From positions 988,131 through 1,052,130 of the forward strand of contig VYZI01000238.1 in the NCBI GenBank assembly GCA_013397695.1: a DNA stretch of 64,000 bases. Direction: 5' to 3'. The notes beneath the pieces are model-generated. The model saw only the letters and a list, made by a program, of their open reading frames with translations, had not been told where the DNA came from and did no database searches. The stretch's first letter is position 1, and each line of letters opens with the position of its first letter. This document shows positions 39,744 to 51,700 of the stretch, piece after piece. The position numbers and the translations under genes were made by a program. The stretch comes from Centropus unirufus. Taxonomy: Eukaryota > Chordata > Aves > Cuculiformes > Centropidae.

Positions 39744-42700
39744 GTAAGTGGCTTTGCACCTTTGCCAGGATAAAGAGCAGTGTGTGCTTGTGTCGCTTTG
39801 TGCTCCTGAAGCCAACCCACTTCACCCAGATGGATGCTGAAATCTGTTTCGGTTTGAAACCTTTGGGCTCAAGCTGTTTCTTTGCGACTGCAGCAATGTG
39901 ATGCAAGAACCATTGCACCCTGTTCAAGCCTGTCTCATTGCTCCTGCAGTGCTCTGCCTCGCATGGGCAGGTTTCCTCACAGAAGGAGATGGACTGAGTG
40001 TGGCAATGGGGAGGGCATCTGGTGTAACCCACCCTGAGGTCTGTCTCGTGGCGATACCAGGCACTGAAGCTGCAGTCAGTAATTCCATGTCCTGGTCTGC
40101 GCTGCAGGGAAGGAGAGCAGTGTCTGCCTGTGCGCCTGTCTGTTTGGAGGGGAGTTTAAGGGGTGCGCTGTGTTGCTGTTGCTTAAGGGTGAGGTGCATC
40201 GCACAGTGTTTTCCTGCAAGGTCCCCCAGGAACAAAAAAAGAACCTGAGCCACAAAACACGTGGCAACAAAATCCCAATTTCCTGTAGGCTGCATTAGTC
40301 CTGCAAAATTTTGTGCCTAAAAATGGCCTTTTCCTGGCCCGGCTCTTCTTTGTCTCCAGAGCTGTCCTTGTTTAAATTCTGTGACAAACGCATGATGGGA
40401 TGTTGCAGGACAAAAGTGCGAACTGAGGGGGCTGTGGCCCGGAGTCCTTGCAGCCAAGCTGGCTGGGGCTGCTTGGGGACAGTGACTCAAGCGCAGAGCA
40501 GCAGCGTTCTCCTGGCGCGGTGCTCGGTGCAGGGTCCCCGGCTGAGGCTCTGTGGTTGCGAGTAGCCTGTGTTCACCAAGGGCGTTGCTAGCCCTCAGCA
40601 GAACAGCCTGTTATCTTGTGTCTTCCTCTTGCAGAACAGGCTGTCCAGATAATTACCTGTTCCCAGCTCTTTTGATACAAAGAGCAAAGTGGTACCACAG
40701 AGCTTTGCAACCCTCGGGGTTTGGATGTTCTGTCCAAAACCAGTTTTAAAATTATGGCTTTCCTTCCAGTAGCTAAAGCTGACTGTATAATACTTGTGGG
40801 ATGAGGGAAGGGTGAAGAGCGAACTTGGAGCAGGACAAATGTAAGGGCAGGAGGAGTAAGAGTTGGGAGGCAAGAGAATGCCCAGCTTGGTGTCCTGCTT
40901 TCACTGTGTCTCTCAGCCGTGCCACATGAGGCTTTTACAGGGCCACATGGAAGGAATCACCTGGGATTTTTAGGGCAGCTTGTAGGAGTTGAATGTGAAA
41001 CTGGTGTGAGGGGGTCAGAAAGATCCTTCAGTCAAAATTATGTAGAGCCCCTCCTGTACCATTTGATCCAGTGGGAAAGTGGGTGCAGTGGGTGGGAGAA
41101 AAAGACCAGTCTCTGCTATACGAATACCTGTGCTTGATCGCAGGATCCCAGCTGCCACAGTTTGGCACTAGGGATTTGTCTGAAGTATGGCATTTTATTA
41201 ACCAGTGTGTCCAATGAAATGTAAATGTCTTAGCAAACTCTGTCCTTCACCATTCAGCGCACGGTAGCGGTTGTCGTTAAGATTGTATCTAACAACATGT
41301 CAGGGTCTGTGCCAGCTCCAGCCTGCTCCATTCGGTGCGGAGTGGAAGCGGCTGTCAATGAACGTTTCATGCAGGACTAGTTTTAACTTGGTTTCAATTG
41401 TGGCAGCTTGTGCTGTCTGTAAGGATAATGCTAATTAATTTCATTTTTCTCCCTCCAAACCAGTCTGTGCCCTTTTCCCCAGTTAGCACAGCCTCTGATT
41501 TTCAGCCCATCAGGAGAGGCTACGACTGAGTTTTATAGCTCAGTGCAATCTCTTCAATTGGCAAAAGGTGCTTGTTCTGTAATAATTTCAGAACCAGTTC
41601 ATTTTCTAGTTTGCTGGAGATCCATAAGTCTTGAGGTGCAGGAGAATATGGAGGTGCTCTTAGTGACTTGATAACTGGAAGTGCGAAACACATTTCTGCA
41701 AGACTTGGGAAGGCTGCATGTCTTGTGGGGTGTAGCTTTCAGGGTATGTGGCTTGTCCTTTTGCAGCGACCTTTCATGCATAGATACAGATTTGTCCTGT
41801 TTTTCTGTCTCAACTGGGCAATGCAGGAAGCAGACACCAGAATTCATGGCAACAGCAACATCCAAACTTGCTGCATCACCGGACACTGCATGATCCTGGA
41901 AGTGCATTCTCTGCACGTTGGCAGGATGTTATTCACTGAAAATAATTCAAACAGCTTTCATGTAAATTTATATAAGCACTTTATACAATTATCATGGTCC
42001 TAATCCTGTAGAATGGAACAGATTTCAGCTTTTGCCTGTGAGTAACTTCCTAATAAATCTTATAGGAACTGGACAACTGGAAAAATAGAAATCTTTAAGT
42101 TACAAGAAGATACATGGAAGGAGCTTATGAATCAAGTGAGAGAGCTGATAAGGAAAATACATCTGTCACTAAAAATCAATGATAGCTTAGAAGATGGTGA
42201 AAACAGTGAAATGCGTAACATCCTCTGAGGCCTAGTCAAAGCCTTATGCCCAGTGTGCAGAAAATCAGTTGAATTAGTGTTTGGAGGGAAAAAATAAAGC
42301 ATCAGAGTTAAAGTAGCGCTGGTCTTACCTGGCATGGTTTCTTAGGTGGAGCTGCTGTGTGAAGCCTTGTTTGCCTGCTGCAATAGCAATGAATTTGAGG
42401 AGAGAATAGAGGTCAGCAGGTTAAATATATTTCATCATGCGATTTTCATAGACTTCTTCAAAAGCTCCTGATGGCTTTTAGTCATGGAAAGGGGGGAAAG
42501 GGTCAGGTTTTCCATGGGATTGGCAAGGAGTGGTGAGCAGATGCCTCAAGGATGCCACGTGGTGCTGTTATCACTGACCTCTGGCTCCATTGCCTGGTGC
42601 TGGATGGTAGCATGCAGCTCCATGCTGCCAAATGCAAAGCCGCGGACATCAGACAGATGGAATATGTAGCCCTGCTCACAAGCAGTCTAAATTCAACCGC

Positions 42701-45700
42701 ATTGCCCACGGCAAGAGAGGGAGCTGGGGTCAGCAGGGAATGCACAGTTAATGACTCTGTTCCCCAGGCAGGTTTATAGGAGTATTAGGAGCTAAACAGG
42801 AGGGTGGAAATCTTATCCATAAGGGATTTCATGATGAAAATCATTAGTTTATACAAGCCACAGTGTTTGAAGACAAGCCACAAATCAATTAAAACTGGTG
42901 TTTTTAATGGTAATTGTAGGGTGAGCAATCCTGCATTCAGTCTCCAATAGGATATTGTAAAATTCAAGTGGACCCAGGACAAGGTATCAAGAAAGTTATA
43001 AAGCAATGGAGAAACTATCTATGCAAGACAGAGTTTGTTACATTGGAAAAACATTAGTCACAATGGAATATCTTCTCTCTACACATAAAAATAGTAAAAA
43101 AGTTGGCACCTTTCATTTTCTCTCCTTTAGAATTCGGTAAGTGTAGGTTTGATGAGACTGGAAAGATCCAACTGGAGCAGAAGGATGGCTGTCCTAGCAC
43201 AGTCCTGTGGAGTTAATTTTCAGAAATTTCATAAGAATCAGAGGAACTGAAGCAGTGTGCAGGGATAACTCTGGTTTTGACTCCTTATGTGTCTCTGGTT
43301 ATATGTGCTCCTTGATTTTTGTGTTTAAATAAGGTCTTTGGGGCAGGTTGTGCTGCTTCACTCTGTCTTTTGTGTGTGTCCTGATGCTTTGGGATTCTAT
43401 TTCAGGCTTAGAACTTGTAGATGATACAACAGAACCATGTTAATCATCAGAGGCGAGGCTTGTGACCAGGTGGTTTTGGAAGCAGGAGTTCTCATCTTTT
43501 TGTTTTGTTCTGAAAAATACAATGATTCTTCCCCAAGGCTGTCTCGTGGCAGTGTATGGCAGTAATGGTTTTTGGAGAACCTACGAGTTAGTAGAGTTTG
43601 ATACATTTCATTACTGATACTGAATGGACTACCTGAAATGTCTGCAGGATTCTGTGAGGGTACAAAGAGCCAACACACCTAAACTAATTATTAAAAGCTG
43701 TTTTTTACTCTCAGTCAAAAATATTAGAGGGGCTCAAAGCTCAATTCATTTGTTGGGGCATCTGTTTAAGGAATTTGGGTGGAAAGGGGTGGTGGGAAGT
43801 GTTAAAGGTGCTGATGTTCATTGTATAATTTTTTATTTATTTATTTTCCCTGTTCTTTCTGCTCCCAAAAAAGGACACCCTGTATGCATACCCCTGTGGC
43901 TCTGACCACACTCCCAGCCCTATGGCCAGCCGCGTACCCCTGGAAGCAACCCCCCTTCTGGAGAAGACAGAGGCCCGTCTGACAGCTGTGGCAGTGCATG
44001 TGGAAGATGGCCACACCATTGCTTTTCTGGGAGACAGCAGAGGGAGACTGCACAAGGTATGATCTGGATGCGACAGGAAGCACAGAGAATAAAAGCCAGT
44101 CAAAAAAGGGCAAATTCTGTTATCGCTTGGGGTACCGAGTTCCTAGTAAAGGTCATTTACTATCAGATGGTCTCTTCTCACGCTGGGCTGACTGTTGAGA
44201 GTGTGAATGCCCCAAATAGTGGTCTCTTTGCCTTTGGTTACATCTGCACTGAGCCAGGGCCGGTGCATCCTGCACAGCTTCTGCAGGTCCTGCTAAGCAC
44301 CTGCTTCATGTGGCTAAAGTCACTGCCTTGAGATTTTGGTGGGAGGTTGAAATCCTTGCACACAGCCATGTTTCCAACTTGGTCCTGATGTGGGAGGAGT
44401 GCCCCCAATTCCTACTGTGTTTCCTTGCGTACCACTGGGACTCTCTTGCAGGTGTACTTGGGAGCGATGGGGGATGCATATGTATATGCTTCTTTAGCTA
44501 TCCAGTTGAACAGCGTGGTGAGTGGAGACCTGCTGTTCGACCAGTTGCAGGAGCATCTCTTCGCCATGACCCAGACAATGGTAAGAGCAATAAAACCCCT
44601 TCCCACAGAAGAGCTGAAAGCATTTGAGGTCCAGAAAAACCACTGACGTGCGTAGGGGAAGGGTAAAACAGTGCATAGCTAAGCCTGGATTGGGCAGCAT
44701 CTGCCTGCCAGTCTGGCTTACAGGAATGGGGACTGGCCAAAAGCTGAAGGAAGTCTTGTTACCCTCGAGCATGGCCTGTTTGCCTGTGTGTTTCCATGTA
44801 AAGCTGTATCAGCAGTGATGGAGGAATGCGAACTGCAGTCCATAAAAGGCTGCTCTATTGGCCTGAAGACAACTAACTACAAATTCCTGGGTTTCCTCTG
44901 TGTTGAGCAGGAACTGTTTGGACAACAGTTTCCATCTCTATCTGAGCAGAAGAATGTGAGCCTTCTGGGTTCACAAGTAATGTGACCTGTCCTGGCTTTA
45001 CAAAAGATTAAAAAGAGAAAAGGAAGGTTTTGTGTAATTAAAACTGTGGCACTTCTGGTTTTAAGCAGTTAAAAGCTTAAGCTGGTTTTCTATAGGCACG
45101 TAACCGACACAAAGCAGAAATGGGTGGAAATGTCTTCAGTTCTCTCTGACCAAATGTTTAACAACAGTCTGGCAGATTAAATCAAGCTGTATAAGGAACC
45201 TTCCAAGGCCACTTTCCCTCTTCTTTTCCTGCTTTCTGTAATTCTGTTTGTGCCCAGTGGCAGTGGGGGGAGAAGAGGCATTGTGATGCCTCAGGTTCTT
45301 GAGATGCTGGTGCCTGCTGAGTAGGAAATCCAGCTATGGATACTTTATTTGAGAGGATTTGGACGCCACCACCAATATCTGCCCCTTGAGGTGGAAGAAA
45401 ACAATCCCTCCTAGAAAAGGAAAAGCAGCCCTTGAGTTACTCTGAAGGAAAGACTAAACAAAACACGAGAAGCTGGAAAACCACAGCTTCCCTTCACCAC
45501 CCCTCGTGTATTTGGAGATATTCAGAAATTTTATAAGACTTCAAAGGAGGAATTGATATCTGTGAGTGGAGGAAGATTAGGGAAATCTGAAATATATCCT
45601 TAACAGTAATTGTTCTGTCAATAAAAAAATGCAAATTACATCATGTACTTAGCAAAACTAATAGGTTGGGGATTAGAAGTTGGTATTCTAAAGTAACTGA

Positions 45701-48700
45701 CAGCATAGTAGCGGATTAGAGAGGGCAAGAGGCTGTGATCAGCAAGGATAGTAAGTTAAAGCAGAAGTGCTTTGCAAGTAAAACTTAGCCCCACATGGCA
45801 GAAGGTTTTGTTGCACATTGTTCAAAGCTGCTTGGTCTATTTTCAGTCAGAATGGTAACTCTGCCCGATAGAGCTGGGCAATAGTGCAGAAGCATTCACA
45901 GGCCTCAGCTGGAGCTACCATGTTCCAGCCTCAGACACCTACAGGTTAAGAGACATCATCTCCCATGATGGAGTCCAGGCAAGCAAAGAGTGAAAGGTAT
46001 TCAGTCTGCTGCCCCTTGATCCATTTTGTTAAAATGGAGTTTTATCACTAAGTAAAGTCTCCTCCTTACAGAAAGCGGCACAGATAACCCAATATGCTTT
46101 GCTTGCCTTGGTACAACTTGATGCTTAGATACCCCTCACCGCTATGTGAAATGGCCGTTCTGATGGGCTCTGGATACTTGTTCCTCTTTTCTTTAGTTTT
46201 TTGCACTATTGGGGATTAAGAAGAAGTTGCAGCGAGTATGCAGATGATGGGACTCGCTGGCCAGGGCAGAAGCAGTCGTACACTGGGGGTCTGTGTTGTG
46301 TGCTGTGTTTTCACGGATCTCTTTCTCGGCCAGGTGGTAAAGGTTCCTATTCTGGAATGTTCCCTCTACTTGGACTGTGAATCCTGTCTGGCACTGAAAG
46401 ATCCCTACTGTGGCTGGTGTGTCCTTCAGGGACGGTAAGATAGATCCCAGGTCACCTGCAAGGATTTTTAGAGGGACAGTGCTCAGGGACTGCCTCTGTT
46501 TACTCTCGTCCTTGTGTCTGTGCGCCTGGGTTTAGTTTATTTTCAGTTCCTTTATGGAATATTCCCTGTTAACTCATTGTTCATCTGTCTGCCTCCCTAA
46601 AACACCACCAGCAGTCACAATTTGACACAGGAGTATCTTCCCATTGCTCCTGGGGTCTTTGGTCACCACTCACATGCTCCTGTCCAGGGGACTTCAACCT
46701 GGTTTTAGTCTGACTCCAGCTCATGTTCCCAAATCTCAAATGTAGAGAAAATCTGTTCTCCTGTTGTCACTCTTATTTATCACTCACTACTTCCTCTCCT
46801 ACTGATTTTGCTTAATGAGACATGGTTTATTCCAGCATGTATGTCTGCTTGCCAGCTCTGCCTCCCTGTAGAATGCCATAGGAACTTCTTTATGACCCTT
46901 TAAGCCCCAGAAGTGCCTACTCATCTATATATTGGCAACATGGCATCTTATTATTGAAGGTAGTGGGAAGCTGGCTCTTCCGTGGCTTGTGTAGCAGCTT
47001 CCCGAAGACTCTAGCAAGGCTTGAGACAGCCAGTGTCAGCTTGCAAGCCAAATGTGTCCTGCTAGGGCTTCACCGATCTCTCACAGGGCTTCTTGCTGGT
47101 TTTCCTGCAGGTGCAGCCGTCGCTCAGAGTGCTTGCGGTCCAGGATGAGTGAGCAGTGGCTCTGGAGCTTTAACTCTACACAACAATGTCTCTCTGTCCA
47201 GTCACTAAGTCCAGCCAATATCAGCAGAGAGGAAAAGAGGAATGTGAGTGGTGATAACCCTCTGATGGTGCTCAGTCGTGTAGGAAGTCTCCTGCAAACT
47301 CTGACAAGTCCTAAGTCTTCCTTTTGCTTTCAGTGGGTTATTGCATCACTGAACCTTCAAGCTCATGTTGTCTGCCTCACCTAAGGGGTTTAACAGCTAG
47401 GCTGTATTGGGAGATAATTTCAATGTTTTCCCACAAAACTAAATGTCCTTGCCTGCTAAGAGTTACTGGGTACTCTGACTGCGTGGGTGGAGCCCCTCCT
47501 TGGCTGAGTATCTGTAAGGTACCCATGTCTGTGGTTTGTCAGTGTTTCTGACACTTTCTCTCAGGAAGATCTCAAAAGAGCCTACCCCAAATTACAACTC
47601 CAGTCTGGCATCTGAGAGCTGGCAGAAAAGCCAGGTGCTGCGGTGTTTTGAAGTCTGTCATTGTGCCAGGAGGTGGCAAGAACCTGCCAATAGCCAGAGA
47701 CTTGAACAAAGCGGGAGGATGCCAGTTGCTTGGTCGATGCCAAGTTCAGTTTGGGAATGGGAGGATGAATGCAACAGTCAGTCCCAGGAGGGTTATGGGT
47801 GTATATGTAGGTAACTGTTTCATGGAGCTTTTACTTTGAAAAAGTAGAACCAGAAGATGAGATGACAGAAGAATGTGTTAGAGGGCAAATTATTTACTGG
47901 ACACTATTGAATTGATAGATATTCCTGGCTATCTCGGACTTACCTTCTCTCCATGAGGAAGAATTTTATTCATGTTACTTTGAAGATTATGAAAGCCCAG
48001 CAGTCCTGACAGAGTCAGGAATTATGTGTCCTTCTCCAGATCCCAGCCAGGCACCAGCTTTGCCAACAGGAGCAGGTCAGTGAAATGCTTTAAATTGAGC
48101 ATGATACTGTGATAATCTTATGGGAAAAAGCACATTGTAGGTCCATCGGATTGCAGGATTAACATCTATGATGTATGTGGTCTGTCAGCAGGTGTTCAAT
48201 TCATTCTGTCATAATATCTGTTTGCTTTTTACTTGTATGTCACACACATCCTGTGTTATTTTGGGCCATTGCCAAGTTCCAGTGCCAAATCACGGTAGTT
48301 GGAAAGGAGATCCTGCTTGAAGGGTTATATGTGAATCTGAATATGATTTAAATGCAGTCTAGAGTGGTGGCTGGTTTGGCAGCTTTGTCATAAATCTGGA
48401 GAGAGAATGTCTTAAATACTGCTTTATTATTTAAATAAAACAAAATGCAAACCTACTCAGAATCCATGTAACAGTTGGAGAAGGACGTCCTTGTAAGGAA
48501 AGGCAAGAAGAGACCCACACTCCTTAAAGTTAGAAATGAATCTGCAATGCGGCTTAACCTAAGAAAATACATAGTCAGCCTTCTATTACTGCGAACAATA
48601 GTTGGCTGAATATTGCCAATTGGCCACTCTGAAGAACCTGGGAAGTTTGAAGTTTATAGTCTGCATTGGATTTTACCCAGTGCGAGCTCTGGTGAGCCGA

Positions 48701-51700
48701 TCTCCTCAAAGGCCCATTCATTTGAAGTAAAAGGCAAGTGCTGGTTGGGAAACATTCCACACAATTCACCTAAATGGCTAAACAGATTTTCCCTGCATGT
48801 ATGCAGCTGGCTCATGGGTTTGAAGTAATCTCTGTGGACATAACGTTACAGCAGAACTCAGCTAACACAATCATCAACCTCAAACTCTCCCATTTTCAAT
48901 ATTATTTACAATATTGTATCGGTTGGTTTTCCCACTGCTGGAGTCTGGAACAAACCAAGCAGATCTCCATTCAGGGTGGTCAGGCAGAGGGGGAAAGGGC
49001 TTCATGCACTGTCACTACAGGCAGAGTGGGCAGGATGGGCTTCCCTGTTCAGTCTGCATATTCTGCTAATGTGGGCTGAATTTTAGCACAGCTGTGAATA
49101 ATCAGTGTAGGGAAAGCCACAATGCAGTTCTCATTATTCCAGGCTTTACTTATTGTCTCCTTTGTAAGTCAGTCTTGCTTTTATTTCAAGACTCCATGGA
49201 TGCTTTACCTGTGTTATTTTCATGTTGCATCTCTGAGGCTTAACAAGTTCCTTCTGTTTTCTAGCCTAGACTTGTTTACGGATGAGTTGTGTCCATTTGG
49301 TCTATTTGTGTTGTCCTTTTGCCTTCACAGCTCACCCAGTGAACTACGGCCAGGCCTTTCCGTGTTAACTCTGCCAACATTTTCTTTGTGTTCTTTTGTC
49401 ACTCAGACTTACTCTCTCCTTCACTGTATTGCTAGCCCTTTTTTGCACAGCTTTTGTGCAACAAAGTTGAAGCAGGTACCAGAATCATACACTGTTCTTT
49501 AAATGAAGTCTCATCAGGGATTTAGATCCCAGCCTTTTCTTGTGCCTTCTTCTCTCTAAAATTCTTGCCCTTTTTTGGCTTTATTTTAAAGGTCGCATGC
49601 TGGCCTATCTCTCACTTTAAGCTGATGAGCTCCAAGTTGATAGCAGGAACCCTTGCTCTCAATTGGCAAATGCTCGACCTCATCTTCTGTACTGTTGAAC
49701 AACATTATTAGCAGTCATGGGAAATAATGGCCTTTTTGGAGAAAGGAATATTTATAAATATGGTGTCATAGCCCTGAAATCCTGGGAGGTGTTAGCCCTG
49801 TCACCACTGCCAAATGCAACCTCTGTGACAGTGATGGGAGATGACAGTACTGCAGTGACTCCTGCCTCCAGCTCCATACGATACCCTTATTTTCCCCTAA
49901 TCACAGGTTTTCATACACACCTCATCAGCTTTTTTAATCGCATGCTGCTTCACTTGTCATCCTATGGGGGAACCAGCTTAGGTGTGACTGATCCTCCACC
50001 AGACAAGTTAATTGTTTTGTTGTGAATAGAGCTTGCTTGCAAGAGGAAGTCTGGATTTTGTGAAAGGAGCAATGGTCAAACATCTTGTTAGTCATTTCTA
50101 CAGCAAAGTGTCTGCTCCTGCAGTTGACCAGAACATGCAATATCTTTCCATTATTTGGAAAATTAATGTCAGCTCCAGGGTCGGGGGCATTTGTCTGGAA
50201 CAAGATTAATTAGCTCTTTTAGCAGTACTACATGCAAGATATCTCCTTTCGGCTCATGCTATCAGCCACAGTAAGTTTTGACCATCTTTGCTGTATTTTG
50301 GTCTATCAGAAAACAGTGAGTTTCTTCCCAAAGAGAACTGGGCTATCACGAGGCTTGTAGTTCACATGAGACTTGGATTTAAAGCAGATAAGACTTCAGA
50401 CAATGCAAGTGAAATTACAAGTCTTGTGAATCTCTTCACAGACTCATTTCTTAGTCTGGACATAGAGCAAAGCTCTTAAATTGAAGGCAGTATGTGAAGG
50501 GCATCAGTTCTAAGGGTTTGGCTTTCCTTTGGATGACAAAGGAAGACAATCAGCTTTGAGCCTGGAATGGTACATCTTTCTCTAATACTGTGAAATTATA
50601 GCAGATAAAGATGAAGGGATCTTCAGTCTTCCTTGCCATGGGTTGGCAAGCACTGTCAGAAACTACTCCTGACAATCTTGTCCAACCTGTTCTTAGTGTC
50701 TGTAGGATAACCCAGTGATGGAGATGCTAGAAGCGTGGAAGGGAATCTGTCGCTGTGTTTGACAGTGTCTTTCCTAAAGCATGCTGTGTCTCTTAACAGT
50801 ATGGCTGATTCACAATTGCTCCATTTCTAAGCAGTTTTTATTTTCATTTTCAGATCATGTCACCATAAAGCTCGTAGTGCGTTTCCATGACATCTTCATT
50901 GCTTCCGTGGACTTCTCTTTCTATGACTGTGCTGCAGTGGCCCTGCTGTGGAGATCGGCACCGTGAGCACCTGCTTTTGCTTTCCTGTAGTTGTAGGGAT
51001 GGTGGCTCTCCCTTCCTGGGTCATCTTAGCACTTGCTTTTCTTTCGCTCTTCCAGGTGCCAGAAGTGTGTGAGCAGTCTCTGGGGATGTAACTGGTGCAT
51101 CCAGCAGCACCTCTGCACCCACAAAGCCACCTGTGAGGAGGGAACCATTATCTACAATGAAAGGGTACGTCTCATGCTCTGTCCTAGTTCTGTGTGCAGT
51201 AGCAGCCTCGGCGAGCTGCAGCGAGTCACATCTTCTGAGGTAAAATGGCACCTGCAGGTCACATCAGGCAAGGAGGTGAGCTGCTGGAGCAGAGCCTGCT
51301 CGTGGAGCAACACAAGCGTCTGCACCCCTGATGTTATAAGGTTTTGCTAGGTTTCTGAGGAATTGCTATGAGATGAAGCAGGTTGCTCTTCTCCTAGGAT
51401 TGTCCGGCCTGTGTTTTCAAAGAGCAAGGTGGCAGGGAGGCAGTGTGAGGTGGAACAGGTGCCCAGTTTGTGGCTACTGCAGGTGGCCTTGAATTTTGTG
51501 GCAATGAAGGCAGGCAGACCTTCCTCTAAGTGAAGGCATCTTGGAAAGAAGGAATGTTGCTGGATCTTTTGCACTGTGAACATTCCCCAGTCCCATCCCA
51601 GGACAAGGTGGCGTAAGGTGTAGCACTCATTGAAATCCAGAGGATGAGGCAGCCTCTTGTGAACACTGCTACAGGAAGTAATATGGATTGTTTTTCTGCT

